64,000 nt of DNA from Vallitalea pronyensis (GTDB lineage Bacteria; Bacillota; Clostridia; Lachnospirales; Vallitaleaceae), in NCBI RefSeq assembly GCF_018141445.1, contig NZ_CP058649.1, positions 2,995,001-3,059,000 of the forward strand, read 5' to 3'. Every line of letters starts with the position of its first letter. The first letter of the stretch is position 1. A program made the translations under genes and the position numbers. Below, one piece after another: positions 16,899 through 25,659 of this stretch. The notes beneath the pieces are model-generated. The model saw nothing but the letters and a program-made list of their open reading frames with translations. It was not told the DNA's origin and did not search any database.

Positions 16899-17038
16899 TG
16901 TCTTAATCGGTATCATCTGTTAGCTGGAATAATAGATTATAAGTTGTTAAAAGAAGTACAAAATATATTTACAATAAATTATAATTATAGTAACATTAAG
17001 CAAGAACAGTCATTCTATAAAAAAGAGAGGATTTACAT

Positions 17039-17950
17039 ATGTCAAAAAAAGTAATGGGCCATGTTTTTGCCTTATTTGCAATTATTATATGGGGACTGAC
17101 ATTTATATCCACAGCGGTACTGTTAGATGTTTTAGATCCCATTGAGATTATGGTGTTTCGATTTGGTATGGCGTTTCTATTATTATGTGCGATATATCCT
17201 AAGAATTTCAAATTTCTATCTCTCAAAGAAGAGTTCATATTTTTTATTCTAGGGTTATCAGGGGTATCGTTATATTTTATTGCAGAGAATATAAGCTTAA
17301 CATATACTTTGCCCAGTAATGTGGCTTTTATACTGACTACAGCACCGCTGTATACAGCCATTATTGCACATTTCTTTTCTCAAGATGAGAAATTTGACAA
17401 GAGCATCTTGGTGGGCTTTGCATTTTGCATCATTGGTGTGTTTTTTGTCATGTATAATAGTCAAGTGAAGTTAGCCATTAATCCTTTAGGTGATTTTTTA
17501 GCTCTTGCCGCTGCCGTTATGTGGGGCATATACTCTGTGAGTCTAAGAAAGTTAACTGGCAATTATCATCCCATCTATATGGTGAGAAAAACATTTTTCT
17601 ACGGTATACTAACAACCTTGCCATTTATCAAGTTATTTGGTGCGGATATGGTATCAAAAGGGTGGAGCGCAAATATCATCTTTAATTTGATATTTTTAGG
17701 GATAGTTGCATCCGCACTATGCTATGTACTGTGGAATAAAGCGGTCATGTTAATAGGTTCAGTACAAGCAACCAATTATATCTATTTGATTCCACTTGTT
17801 ACTGTGATTGGCTCTTTTATCTTTTTAAAACACAAGTTAGAGCCATTAATGATTTTTGGTGGTGTGTTAATCATAGTGGGTGTTGTCATTGCAGATAAAT
17901 GGAAAGCAAAGAAAATGGGGGATGTAGAAGATGTTAAAAAAGTAGCGTAA
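17039..17950 (+). CDS. EamA/DMT superfamily transporter
   Basis: The 303-residue protein has about ten hydrophobic helices in two similar halves, each an EamA repeat (first half ending near residue 137, second starting near DFLALAAAVMWGIYSVSLRK). This is the architecture of drug/metabolite transporters that move amino acids or other metabolites across the cytoplasmic membrane. The substrate cannot be predicted. AGAGAGG precedes the ATG. The next gene starts 20 nt after its stop and is probably co-transcribed. Confidence 0.88.
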   Translation: MSKKVMGHVFALFAIIIWGLTFISTAVLLDVLDPIEIMVFRFGMAFLLLCAIYPKNFKFLSLKEEFIFFILGLSGVSLYFIAENISLTYTLPSNVAFILTTAPLYTAIIAHFFSQDEKFDKSILVGFAFCIIGVFFVMYNSQVKLAINPLGDFLALAAAVMWGIYSVSLRKLTGNYHPIYMVRKTFFYGILTTLPFIKLFGADMVSKGWSANIIFNLIFLGIVASALCYVLWNKAVMLIGSVQATNYIYLIPLVTVIGSFIFLKHKLEPLMIFGGVLIIVGVVIADKWKAKKMGDVEDVKKVA

Positions 17951-17970
17951 TGGTAAGGGAGGGTTATGTC

Positions 17971-18993
17971 ATGAATGAGCTGAACAAAGAGCAACGAGCA
18001 TTTCTGAACACACATATAAAAAGATCACCTAAAGATATGTGGCAGGAAGAACTTATTCGATTACGTGGTATTGAGCTTAAGGATGAAATAACCCTTGATG
18101 ATATTGAGGCAACCATTAATCAATGGGTGTTAGTGGAGACTAAAGATGGTGGACCGGGGCTAAGACCTTATACATGTTTATGTGGGCGATCTATTCGATA
18201 CCAATTCATTGTTAAACATCGCCAGAAGGATATTACCTATAAACTTGGCTCGGAATGTATTAAAAAGTATACAGGAATTGATGGTCGAGTAGCTAAAAAA
18301 GTATTAATAGAACAAAAGTCCATGAACAGTGAGATGGATGAAATCTTATCTAAAAAACAAGAAGGCATCATAAATGCACAACAATATCTTTTAGATTATG
18401 AAGCATTGCCTCAGCTTAGTCGAGAGCAGCTACAGCTAGGATTGCCCCTTACAGATAAACAGTTAGACAAAGCATTCAAGGCAATTGAGAAGGATAACCA
18501 CACTAAGCATGCAAGCAAGGCTGCTTATGCCAAGTTGAGAGAATTAAAAGAACAAGAGCTAGCATTTATTAACCAATTGAGCCCTGAAGATAGAAGAACA
18601 TTAATCATACGTTTAAAAGATGGCAGCAATGTTTATACCCTTGATGCCTTAAAGGATATTGTGGTATCACAGATTGCAACTCGTCAAGGCGATATACCTG
18701 AAGATAATGTACGAACAACATCGAAGCCATCAAGTGGTAAAGGAAACCAAGCTTTAAATAAAGTTAAACAAGCACTTAACTTACTCAGTGAAGAGCAAAG
18801 GCAATTCTGGGGAACACGGATGTCTTTGCAACAAAGAATAGAAACAGCCCCCTATATTCTTGAAAAGTCCCATATAATCGAACCCAATAAAATTATTGGA
18901 AAGCCAATTCCAAGCAAATTAAAACAGCAAATCCATTTAAGATTACCCTTAACCAATAAGCAGATGGCAAGTATTGCTGATTTGGTGCATTAA
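17971..18993 (+). CDS. Uncharacterised protein with putative zinc-ribbon segment
   Basis: The 340-residue protein is soluble and basic. Residues 65-103 contain Cys69-x-Cys71, His83 and Cys96 in LRPYTCLCGRS, VKHRQKD and LGSECIKKYTG, which look like a small metal-binding ribbon; the LGSECI segment occurs in various uncharacterised bacterial and phage proteins. The C-terminal two thirds are helical and glutamine/lysine rich, with two similar short blocks (QLGLPLTDKQLDKAF near residue 155 and LRLPLTNKQMASIADL at the end), suggesting an internal duplication. I cannot assign a function. AGGGAGG fits the ATG at 17971, not the one at 17950. Confidence 0.6.
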   Translation: MNELNKEQRAFLNTHIKRSPKDMWQEELIRLRGIELKDEITLDDIEATINQWVLVETKDGGPGLRPYTCLCGRSIRYQFIVKHRQKDITYKLGSECIKKYTGIDGRVAKKVLIEQKSMNSEMDEILSKKQEGIINAQQYLLDYEALPQLSREQLQLGLPLTDKQLDKAFKAIEKDNHTKHASKAAYAKLRELKEQELAFINQLSPEDRRTLIIRLKDGSNVYTLDALKDIVVSQIATRQGDIPEDNVRTTSKPSSGKGNQALNKVKQALNLLSEEQRQFWGTRMSLQQRIETAPYILEKSHIIEPNKIIGKPIPSKLKQQIHLRLPLTNKQMASIADLVH

Positions 18994-19294
18994 AAAGATT
19001 ACGATTATATCACATCCTTAGAAACGACCTTCATCCATGAACGGATAATGAAGTTCCTTTTTCATAAGTGTTATAATGCATATATATTACAAATAGATTA
19101 CGAATATATTATTAAGTGTCCATTAGTATTGCACGAGAACATAAAAAGTATTATATTTTTGTTAACAAGGTGAAAAATGTTTTACTATGACGCTTTAAGG
19201 TGATATAATTTTTTATAGTGTAGAAAAAGAGGGGCATATATTTTTTGCATGACATAAGAAACGGCATATGTGATGACAAATATAGAGGTGTAAT

Positions 19295-19711
19295 ATGGGT
19301 AAAATAAAATATTTAATTGTTTTTGCCATAGTGGGGGTTATTTTTTGGGGTGTCTTTGCCTTTATAAATAAAGCGTTATACGTAAGCGAAGTGATTAATG
19401 TTGAAAGATATCGATCATGTACCATTGGAAAATGCCAAGGTAGAAGACATAAAATGACGATTCAAGATGAGCGAAAACGTGTAGATTTATTTAATATTTT
19501 TATATCTAAGAGGATTAAAAAGGCCATGCCGTGGGAGAAAGATTTCAAGACCTATGTTCGAATTATTACAGATGATAATAATTTGGTAATCTACAACAAT
19601 GAATATTTATCTGTTCAAAAAGACGATATGGAAATTATCTATCGGTTTGTTAAACCCATTAATCCAGATTTACTAGAGGCGTTCTTCGACAATTATGGAG
19701 AGACTTTATAG
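19295..19711 (+). CDS. Membrane-anchored protein of unknown function
   Basis: The 138-residue protein has one N-terminal hydrophobic helix (about residues 5-25) and a soluble domain of about 110 residues, probably outside the membrane, with two Cys in RSCTIGKCQG that could form a disulfide. I do not recognise the family. TAGAGGTG precedes the ATG. The 301-nt gap upstream (18994-19294) holds an imperfect hairpin near 19030-19065 and no gene that I can see. A shared terminator separates it from the convergent phosphodiesterase-like gene. Confidence 0.6.
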   Translation: MGKIKYLIVFAIVGVIFWGVFAFINKALYVSEVINVERYRSCTIGKCQGRRHKMTIQDERKRVDLFNIFISKRIKKAMPWEKDFKTYVRIITDDNNLVIYNNEYLSVQKDDMEIIYRFVKPINPDLLEAFFDNYGETL

Positions 19712-19745
19712 CTGGAAGTATAGTACATATTAATGATACCAATAG

Positions 19746-19797
19746 AAGGCTATTGCATAAATGCAAGATGTAGAATGCATGATGTAATAGCCTTTTA
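19746..19797. terminator. Bidirectional terminator
   Basis: AAGGCTATT (19746-19754) and AATAGCCTT (19786-19794) form a perfect 9-bp stem between convergent genes, followed by TTTT on the plus strand. Confidence 0.7.
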
Positions 19798-19804
19798 TAG
19801 TGAA

Positions 19805-20611
19805 CTAAATACGTATTGTTGCTATAATGGGATAATGATCAGATGTGACGGTATCTTTAGGATTATCCAAAATACAAGCCTCTTTTACTTGGACAGTATT
19901 TTTGGTGAAAATATAATCGATTTTGAGAATGTCCTTACATTGACCAAAATCCGTAAACGTACCATTCAGGACAGGGTGACCCTTTTCATTTAGACATGTA
20001 TCGCTTAAACAATCGTGAGAATGATAATTTTCTGTGGATACTTTGCCAGTTAGTATGTTATAAGCTTCTGAATCAGGTGTTACATTCAGATCACCAGAGA
20101 GTACTGTAGGAAAACGACCTGCGATTTCTTTTATAATTTTTATGATAAGTTTTGCACTTTCTTTCTGAGCCACTGAACCAGCATGGTCAAAATGCGTATT
20201 AAAATGATAGAATACGTTGTTTGAATTTATCACTTGGAATTTTGCCCAAGTGCATATGCGTGTACAATCTGCATCCCAACCCAAACTACCTATTTGTTCA
20301 GGTGTTTCAGATAGCCAGAAGGTATCAGTTTCTAGTAGTTTAAGCTTCTTGGTATCATAGAAAATTGCAGCAAATTCACCTTTTTCATGACCATCTTCAC
20401 GAGCGATACCTGCATAGTCATAATGCTGAAGCTTAGAAGCAAGGTATTTCACTTGATGAATGAGACCTTCTTGAATGCCTAAAGAATGGGGCATTATTGT
20501 TTTTATTTTTTCTACAACACGTTCTTTTCTAGATTCCCAGCTATGTTCCTTGTCCCAATCATTATCATAACGGATATTAAACGTCATTATACAAAGTGAT
20601 GCCTTATCCAT
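19805..20611 (-). CDS. Endonuclease/exonuclease/phosphatase family protein
   Basis: The 268-residue protein matches the EEP superfamily: TFNIRYDND at the N-terminus, the catalytic Glu in LGIQEGL, then HFDHAG, the SGDLNVTPDS motif with catalytic Asp and Asn, and the C-terminal SDHYPIIATI with the general-base Asp-His pair. Members cleave phosphodiesters in nucleic acids, phospholipids or inositol phosphates with divalent metal. It has no signal peptide, so it is probably cytosolic. The substrate is not determined. It ends at the shared terminator. Confidence 0.88.
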   Translation of the reverse strand: MDKASLCIMTFNIRYDNDWDKEHSWESRKERVVEKIKTIMPHSLGIQEGLIHQVKYLASKLQHYDYAGIAREDGHEKGEFAAIFYDTKKLKLLETDTFWLSETPEQIGSLGWDADCTRICTWAKFQVINSNNVFYHFNTHFDHAGSVAQKESAKLIIKIIKEIAGRFPTVLSGDLNVTPDSEAYNILTGKVSTENYHSHDCLSDTCLNEKGHPVLNGTFTDFGQCKDILKIDYIFTKNTVQVKEACILDNPKDTVTSDHYPIIATIRI

Positions 20612-20953
20612 GATATCATCTCTTTCTTATGGTTTTCTTATATTATAGTAGGGTAGCTAGCAGATTACAATATGTTTATCGATTTAATTTTGCATAGGAT
20701 GATGTACCTTTCTAATATGGTAGTTAAGAGCAGCAGACATACAACTATAGATTTGGGCTGTAATGCAATTCTAAATATATCGATATACGAGAAGAGATGT
20801 TTGTAGTACAATAGGTAGAGATAGTCAATGATTGGAAGATGCATCATCTTACTTTAGATGATATGTCAATATGCAAATGAATGTAAATAACGTATGGTGA
20901 CATATCATTAGACAAAAGATAAAGAAAAGGAAGAGATTAAGGGAAGTGAAACC
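20612..20953. other. Intergenic region without a visible gene
   Basis: This 342-nt gap lies between divergent genes. I see only a small hairpin, ATCATCT/AGATGAT around 20840-20862, and no convincing promoter boxes or small ORF with a ribosome binding site. Confidence 0.4.
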
Positions 20954-21448
20954 ATGATTTATTTAATTAGTGATACACATTTCAACCACAAAAACATTAT
21001 TCATTATGAAAATAGACCATTTGAGTCCGTAGAAGAAATGAATCGGTCGCTTATTAAAAACTGGAATAAAAACATATCCAATAAAGACACAGTCTATCAT
21101 CTAGGTGATTTTGCATTTGGCAATTATGATGAAATCAAAGTAATCATCCATCAGTTAAATGGATATAAAATATTAATAAAAGGCAACCATGATAGAAGCC
21201 ATAGTGCTGCATGGTGGCACAACGCAGGATTTAATGATGTTATCAATGGTGGTGTTATACTGGATAACTTTTATATGCTGTCTCATGAACCCATGTATAT
21301 GAACAAGCATATGCCGTATGTCAACATTCATGGCCATATTCATGGGAATAAGATGGAAGGTGAGCAGTATTACAATGTAAGTGTGGAACATCATGATTAT
21401 CAACCTGTCGCTTTTGATAAGATAAAAGAATTATATAAGGATGAGTAG
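20954..21448 (+). CDS. Metallophosphoesterase (YfcE/calcineurin-like)
   Basis: The 164-residue protein shows the metallophosphoesterase motifs in order: SDTHFNH (Asp and His), YHLGDFAFG (Asp), KGNHDR (Asn, His), SHEP and NIHGHIHG (GHxH). All predicted dimetal ligands are present. Short single-domain members of this type are usually phosphodiesterases or phosphatases with broad activity. The substrate is unknown. It ends before the promoter of the next two-gene unit. Confidence 0.9.
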   Translation: MIYLISDTHFNHKNIIHYENRPFESVEEMNRSLIKNWNKNISNKDTVYHLGDFAFGNYDEIKVIIHQLNGYKILIKGNHDRSHSAAWWHNAGFNDVINGGVILDNFYMLSHEPMYMNKHMPYVNIHGHIHGNKMEGEQYYNVSVEHHDYQPVAFDKIKELYKDE

Positions 21449-21535
21449 GTTGTAGTGATGAGCAATTTAGACCCACCCCTTAATAGGATTGAAATGTATA
21501 TTTTTGGTAAAATAATATAAAACAAATGTTCCATA

Positions 21536-21564
21536 TTGAGTTTTGATTCAACAATTAATATAAT
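21536..21564 (+). promoter_or_regulatory. Candidate promoter of the two-gene unit 21606-23139
   Basis: TTGAGT (21536-21541) and a perfect TATAAT (21559-21564) are 17 nt apart, 42 nt before the first start codon. Confidence 0.65.
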
Positions 21565-21605
21565 ATAGAGTATATATGTTTTTGTTGAATATGAGGGGTG
21601 ATGGA

Positions 21606-22571
21606 ATGGCTACAAAAAAGGTGTATTTCAATCAAATTAAATTATTCAGAACAGATAGTAATCAATTATCTACAAAAAGCATAAAAAAAATATTCAGTAA
21701 AGTATTTGATAAGTATGCGGTACAAGTTCAAAATGAAGATTACTATTCATTGATTTTATCCAATGCAGGAGAAGATAACATAACAATGGACATCATCAGT
21801 GATACAGAGGAATACTTATTTTGCAGAGTAGGTAAAAGAAAAGAAAGTAGTTCCATGTTACTTAGAGATTACAACACCTATGGCAGCAATGATGTATTGA
21901 CACCTCAAGAAGCCATCACAAAAGGTGTGGAGATTTTTACATATTTCTTGTTAAACTATGACACCCATATTTTTGGAATTGTATCAACTCAAGCAGCTCC
22001 ATCGGGGAATATTATTAACCGAATTCTAAGATTACATCATCATAAGTACTATACAGAAGTCATAAATATACCTAACCAGACAAGCGTTAAAAAGCTATAC
22101 GACCCAGGTTCTGAAATCAGCAAAATCACCATTAATTTACCCATACCTGATGCAGAATATCTTGAAAAAGTACTTGGCCTTAATGAAAATCAAATTATAG
22201 ATATCGTAAAAGATGATATTCGCTCCTTAACACTTGTGGTTCAGAGTGAAGCAAGAAGACCCCTAACAACAGAAAGTTCTAAAATTACAAGAATCTTAGA
22301 TGCTATAAGCGCAACGAAAGAACACTATAATAAGGCCGTATTACGAGGTAAAGGTCCTAATGAAAAAATGCAGGACTTTGACTTTAAAGCAGGACTTTTT
22401 AGTTACCCCATTGATATAAGGGCCTATCATGTTGAAAACGGTCAAAGAATATACTATAATATAAGTGAAATCACAGAAGAATTTTACAATCAATTACTTG
22501 AAGCCTACCGAACCAACAGAGAGGATTTAATCTACATAACCAATTCCAATAATATTAATGAAGCAGGATAA
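21606..22571 (+). CDS. Uncharacterised soluble protein, first gene of a two-gene unit
   Basis: The 321-residue protein has no signal peptide or membrane helix. The N-terminal half begins KKVYFNQIKLFRTD, followed by a mixed alpha/beta region; the second half contains KITINLPIPDAEYLEKVLGLNE and a lysine-rich ATKEHYNKAVLRGKG segment. I do not recognise the family. A GTG-like upstream frame start at 21576 is rejected because GAGGGGTGATGGA precedes the ATG at 21606. It is translationally close to a four-helix membrane protein, and both lie between one promoter and one terminator. Soluble-plus-membrane pairs of this size are common among phage-defence modules, but nothing in the sequence proves that role. 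Confidence 0.65.
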   Translation: MATKKVYFNQIKLFRTDSNQLSTKSIKKIFSKVFDKYAVQVQNEDYYSLILSNAGEDNITMDIISDTEEYLFCRVGKRKESSSMLLRDYNTYGSNDVLTPQEAITKGVEIFTYFLLNYDTHIFGIVSTQAAPSGNIINRILRLHHHKYYTEVINIPNQTSVKKLYDPGSEISKITINLPIPDAEYLEKVLGLNENQIIDIVKDDIRSLTLVVQSEARRPLTTESSKITRILDAISATKEHYNKAVLRGKGPNEKMQDFDFKAGLFSYPIDIRAYHVENGQRIYYNISEITEEFYNQLLEAYRTNREDLIYITNSNNINEAG

Positions 22572-22584
22572 AAGGGGTGACACA

Positions 22585-23139
22585 TTGAAGAAAAAAATAT
22601 ACACAGCCCTATGCATATCAATCGTACTATGTGTCCTGTCTTGGTTATCTGATTATTCTAAACTAAATGAGCTCACTGGAATCAATAACAGTGGTCTGCA
22701 TTTTAATTTATTAACAGTTGCTTCGATCTTAGCTGGATTCATGTTTACTGGATTAGGATTGCTCATTAGTGTTTCAGACCAAGACATTATTAAAAAACTA
22801 AGAAGTACTTCCATCATGGACAAAAAAAATGGCAAGATCATAACAGGTTTGTGGTTTAATATTATATCTATTTTTCTAGCCTTAATTTTTATTCTAGATT
22901 TAGAAAAATTATTGCGTGTGTTAGATTTCCAATATACGATATCACCTTATCTTATTGATTTCTTAGCTGTTTTTGAATTGATATGTTTGATTTATGGACT
23001 AATCTTTTTTGCTCTATCAGTAAAAGATATTAATAAAGTCTTAGATACTATTAAAGAAAGTAAAAAAAGTATTCCACCTGAAGTTGTGGAGAGGCTTAAA
23101 AAAAATATACTTGATAAAAATGAAAAGGATTCTGTATAA
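22585..23139 (+). CDS. Four-helix membrane protein, second gene of the unit
   Basis: The 184-residue protein has four hydrophobic helices (about residues 4-22, 40-60, 84-105 and 120-147) and a charged cytosolic C-terminus rich in lysine. The second helix carries LLTVASILAGFMFTGLGLLI, followed by SVSDQDIIKKL. An ATG at 22558 inside the upstream gene is in frame, but AAAGGGG at 22571-22577 is 7 nt before a TTG at 22585, which I take as the start. I do not recognise a named family. Its pairing with the soluble protein suggests the two act together, the membrane protein perhaps as an effector or anchor. Confidence 0.65.
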   Translation: MKKKIYTALCISIVLCVLSWLSDYSKLNELTGINNSGLHFNLLTVASILAGFMFTGLGLLISVSDQDIIKKLRSTSIMDKKNGKIITGLWFNIISIFLALIFILDLEKLLRVLDFQYTISPYLIDFLAVFELICLIYGLIFFALSVKDINKVLDTIKESKKSIPPEVVERLKKNILDKNEKDSV

Positions 23140-23153
23140 TGAATCCTTTTTTT
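23124..23153 (+). terminator. Intrinsic terminator overlapping the end of the membrane gene
   Basis: AAAGGATTC (23124-23132) and GAATCCTTT (23141-23149) form a perfect stem with T residues to 23153; the stop codon of the preceding gene lies in the loop. Confidence 0.85.
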
Positions 23154-23363
23154 ATGGGTGCCAGAAGTGGTAGTTTAAATAACTTACGTACAATAGGAGT
23201 ACATTATTCTATAGTGGATATATAGGTGAAAATTTGATATGATGATAATAATGGAGTTATTCGATAGAACGATTATGTAGCTATAAACCTTTAACGTAAT
23301 ATAAAAGTAAGGGATAAGATTAGCAGAAAGAGTTAATGTTATCAACCATAATGGAGGTAGTGT

Positions 23364-24221
23364 ATGCGTTGTGAAGCTAGAGAAGTGTATCATGAATTTG
23401 AGAAAAAATTTGTAGAATGGGCGAAGACAGTAGATGACATTAGGGCTGCATTTGTTGTGGGGTCAAGGGCACGCCATGACCACCCAGCTGATGATAATTC
23501 AGATTTAGATATTGTTATGTATACATCAAGTCCTCAGGGTTATTTAATGGATTCTAAATGGGTAGAAAACATAGGGAAACCAATATGTAGCTTTGTGTAT
23601 CAGACAGCTGGAGGCGACCCTGAAAGATTGTGTCTTTTTGAAGGTGGTTGGCAAGTTGATTTTGTTATACACCCCTATAATAAACTTCAAGATATGATAA
23701 GAACACAGAGTATCCCTACTTTTTTTCATAGAGGTGTTCGTACATTAATTGATAAGGAAAAAATGTCAGCAAATATTATTCCTAAGTCCTTTAAAAAACC
23801 AGAACAGAATAAAATTAACGAAGAACTATTTATTCAACACGTTAACATGTTTTGGTTCACCACACTATATACCGCTAAGCAAATTATGCGAGGAGAAATG
23901 TGGGTTGCAAAAGCAAGAGATGGGAATATAAAAGAATTATTATTACAAATGATGGAATGGTATTCCAAGACGATAAATGGGGATGATTATGATACATGGC
24001 ATGCTGGAAGGTTCCTTAATGAATGGGCACCAGAGGATGTATTAGTTGATTTAAGTCATTGTTTTGGACATTATGATAAACACGATAGTTTACGTGCTTT
24101 AAATGCTACACTAACACTATATAGTAGAATTTCACAACATATTGCTAATACATTGGATTATGTATATCCAGTACATATTGAAAAGAGTGTTAAAGATTGG
24201 ATTAAAGCACACAAAAAATGA
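23364..24221 (+). CDS. Aminoglycoside 6-adenylyltransferase-like nucleotidyltransferase
   Basis: The 285-residue protein matches the ANT(6)/AadE family: the nucleotidyltransferase core VVGSRARHDHPADDNSDLDIVM supplies the GSR loop and the Asp-x-Asp metal ligands, and later segments (GGWQVDFVIHP with a third Asp, WWxTT-like MFWFTTLYTAKQIMRGE) are typical. ANT(6) enzymes transfer AMP to streptomycin. Chromosomal homologues in Clostridia are common and often of unknown substrate, so resistance is not assured. It is flanked by terminators and is a single-gene unit. GGAGGTAGT precedes the ATG. Confidence 0.85.
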   Translation: MRCEAREVYHEFEKKFVEWAKTVDDIRAAFVVGSRARHDHPADDNSDLDIVMYTSSPQGYLMDSKWVENIGKPICSFVYQTAGGDPERLCLFEGGWQVDFVIHPYNKLQDMIRTQSIPTFFHRGVRTLIDKEKMSANIIPKSFKKPEQNKINEELFIQHVNMFWFTTLYTAKQIMRGEMWVAKARDGNIKELLLQMMEWYSKTINGDDYDTWHAGRFLNEWAPEDVLVDLSHCFGHYDKHDSLRALNATLTLYSRISQHIANTLDYVYPVHIEKSVKDWIKAHKK

Positions 24222-24274
24222 TTATAAGATAAAATGAGACCTATCGCATAATTAATAAATATCTAATAAAAAAT

Positions 24275-24306
24275 AGCCTATTTCACGAATGAGGATAGGC
24301 TTTTTC
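24275..24306. terminator. Intrinsic terminator after the ANT(6)-like gene
   Basis: AGCCTAT (24275-24281) and ATAGGCT (24295-24301) form a stem followed by TTTTT. A-rich DNA on its left could also serve the convergent gene. Confidence 0.75.
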
Positions 24307-24341
24307 TAATTGTAATGATTAACTTAAAGTACGATTCCATC

Positions 24342-24689
24342 TTAATCTACATTAGCATAGGGAACCCATGTACCATCTGATCCTATTTCTTGACCATTAC
24401 TATAAACCACATACCAGTTAACCTGTGATCTACAAGGTCTTACCGGAACGGAAACAGTAGTTACACCAGATGGATCTTTGGAAACTGTCTTTGTAGTGAA
24501 TAAACCTCCAGGTGAATAGCATTTTATGTAATATGAACCAGTTGTATCAGCAGGTGAAGAAGTAATGGTGCAAGTAACATCAGCATAACCACTAACATCC
24601 ACTGAATAAGTACTTGATGCACTTATGGAAAGAGGTAATCCCAGTGTAAAAATAAGTGTGAGTAAAAGTATCATACATTTCTTTTTCAT
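24342..24689 (-). CDS. Small secreted protein of unknown function
   Basis: The 115-residue protein has a clear signal peptide (MKKKCMILLLTLIFTLG, cleavage near ISA-SS at about residue 26). The mature part is a predicted all-beta domain of about 90 residues, rich in Ser, Thr and Val, with three Cys that might form disulfides. I do not recognise the family. The frame extends upstream to 24743, but AAAGGAGGA lies 10 nt before the ATG at 24689, which also begins the signal peptide. Confidence 0.7.
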   Translation of the reverse strand: MKKKCMILLLTLIFTLGLPLSISASSTYSVDVSGYADVTCTITSSPADTTGSYYIKCYSPGGLFTTKTVSKDPSGVTTVSVPVRPCRSQVNWYVVYSNGQEIGSDGTWVPYANVD

Positions 24690-24843
24690 CCTATATTTCC
24701 TCCTTTTTATGATTTGATATATGAACTGACTATATTTTATCATAAATATTTAGAAATAAATGTCAAAAACTAGGTTGTAAGTTTTACATATTGTGACTAT
24801 ATTTATATTGATCTTTTATTGATATAAGTGGTTATGATGATAT

Positions 24844-24881
24844 AAAAAAAGCCCTTAACCTATAATAAAGATTTGGGCTTT
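24844..24881 (-). terminator. Minus-strand terminator of reverse rubrerythrin
   Basis: AAAGCCC (24848-24854) and GGGCTTT (24875-24881) form the stem; on the minus strand it is followed by a run of seven T residues (24844-24850). Confidence 0.7.
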
Positions 24882-24938
24882 CTATGTGTTATCAACAAAA
24901 AATATTCACTATATTATTCGGAAGGAGGCTATAAACGC

Positions 24939-25484
24939 CTACCCAAAATATCTATCTAACAACCCTTTAAAAGCCATACCATGTCGCGCCTCGTCCTTGC
25001 ACATTTCATGAACAGTATCATGAATAGCATCGTAGCCTAATTGCTTAGCTTTTGTAGCAATGTCTTTTTTACCCGCACAAGCACCATGTTCAGCATCGAC
25101 ACGCTTTTGAAGGTTGGTCTTTGTATCTGCATCTACGACTTCTCCTAGTAATTCAGCAAACTTAGCAGCATGTTCAGCTTCTTCCCAAGCAATACGCTTG
25201 TAAGCTTCAGCCACTTCAGGATAGCCTTCTCTATCTGCTTGTCTAGCCATTGCCAAGTACATGCCTACTTCTGTACATTCGCCAGTGAAGTTCATGCGAA
25301 GACCTTCTAAGATTTCTGGATCAACATCTTGAGCAACTCCAATACGATGCTCGTCAGCCCATGTCATCTCTTGATCCGATTGCTCTTGAAATTTGCTTGC
25401 TGGTGCGCCACATTGTGGACATTTTTCTGGTGCACTATCTCCCTCATGAACGTATCCGCAAACTGTACATATAAATTTTTTCAT
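24939..25484 (-). CDS. Reverse rubrerythrin
   Basis: The 181-residue protein has a rubredoxin domain at the N-terminus (Cys6, Cys9, Cys22, Cys25, in [10 protein letters not shown] and CPQCGAP) followed by a ferritin-like four-helix domain with ExxH-type ligands ([13 protein letters not shown] and CKDEARHG). This domain order is reversed compared with classical rubrerythrin and is that of clostridial revRbr, an NADH-linked peroxidase/oxygen-reducing protein that protects anaerobes. It lies behind a near-consensus promoter with a Fur/PerR-like operator at the start site. AGGAGGA precedes the ATG. Confidence 0.93.
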   Translation of the reverse strand: MKKFICTVCGYVHEGDSAPEKCPQCGAPASKFQEQSDQEMTWADEHRIGVAQDVDPEILEGLRMNFTGECTEVGMYLAMARQADREGYPEVAEAYKRIAWEEAEHAAKFAELLGEVVDADTKTNLQKRVDAEHGACAGKKDIATKAKQLGYDAIHDTVHEMCKDEARHGMAFKGLLDRYFG

Positions 25485-25519
25485 ATCTAATATCCTCCTA
25501 TTTAATAATTAATATTATT

Positions 25520-25534
25520 GGATAATTGTTATCC
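25520..25534 (-). promoter_or_regulatory. Fur/PerR-like operator of the rubrerythrin gene
   Basis: GGATAATTGTTATCC is a 15-nt palindrome with perfect 6-bp arms. By my alignment it matches 11 of the 14 defined positions of the Fur-type 7-1-7 consensus TGATAATNATTATCA. It sits 9 nt downstream of the -10 box, over the expected transcription start, suited to repression. Confidence 0.6.
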
Positions 25535-25543
25535 GTTGAATTT

Positions 25544-25571
25544 ATTATATCATAATTCTTATTGATGTCAA
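25544..25571 (-). promoter_or_regulatory. Consensus promoter of the rubrerythrin gene
   Basis: On the minus strand, a perfect TTGACA (25571-25566) and perfect TATAAT (25549-25544) are 16 nt apart. Confidence 0.8.
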
Positions 25572-25659
25572 TAGCATAATGAAAAATTTTTTATTTTTTT
25601 CAATTATATACCAATCACCATAAGGCATAAATATCTGTATATCGGTTATACTAGCATTA

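Noticed and set aside
19159..19170. TTGTTAACAA as a Rex operator
   Set aside because: It is only a 10-nt palindrome without the 4-nt spaced arms of the Rex consensus, and no redox gene follows.
21606..23139. Naming the two-gene unit Kiwa or another known defence system
   Set aside because: Gene order and sequence motifs do not match any system I can recall; only the soluble-plus-membrane layout is shared.
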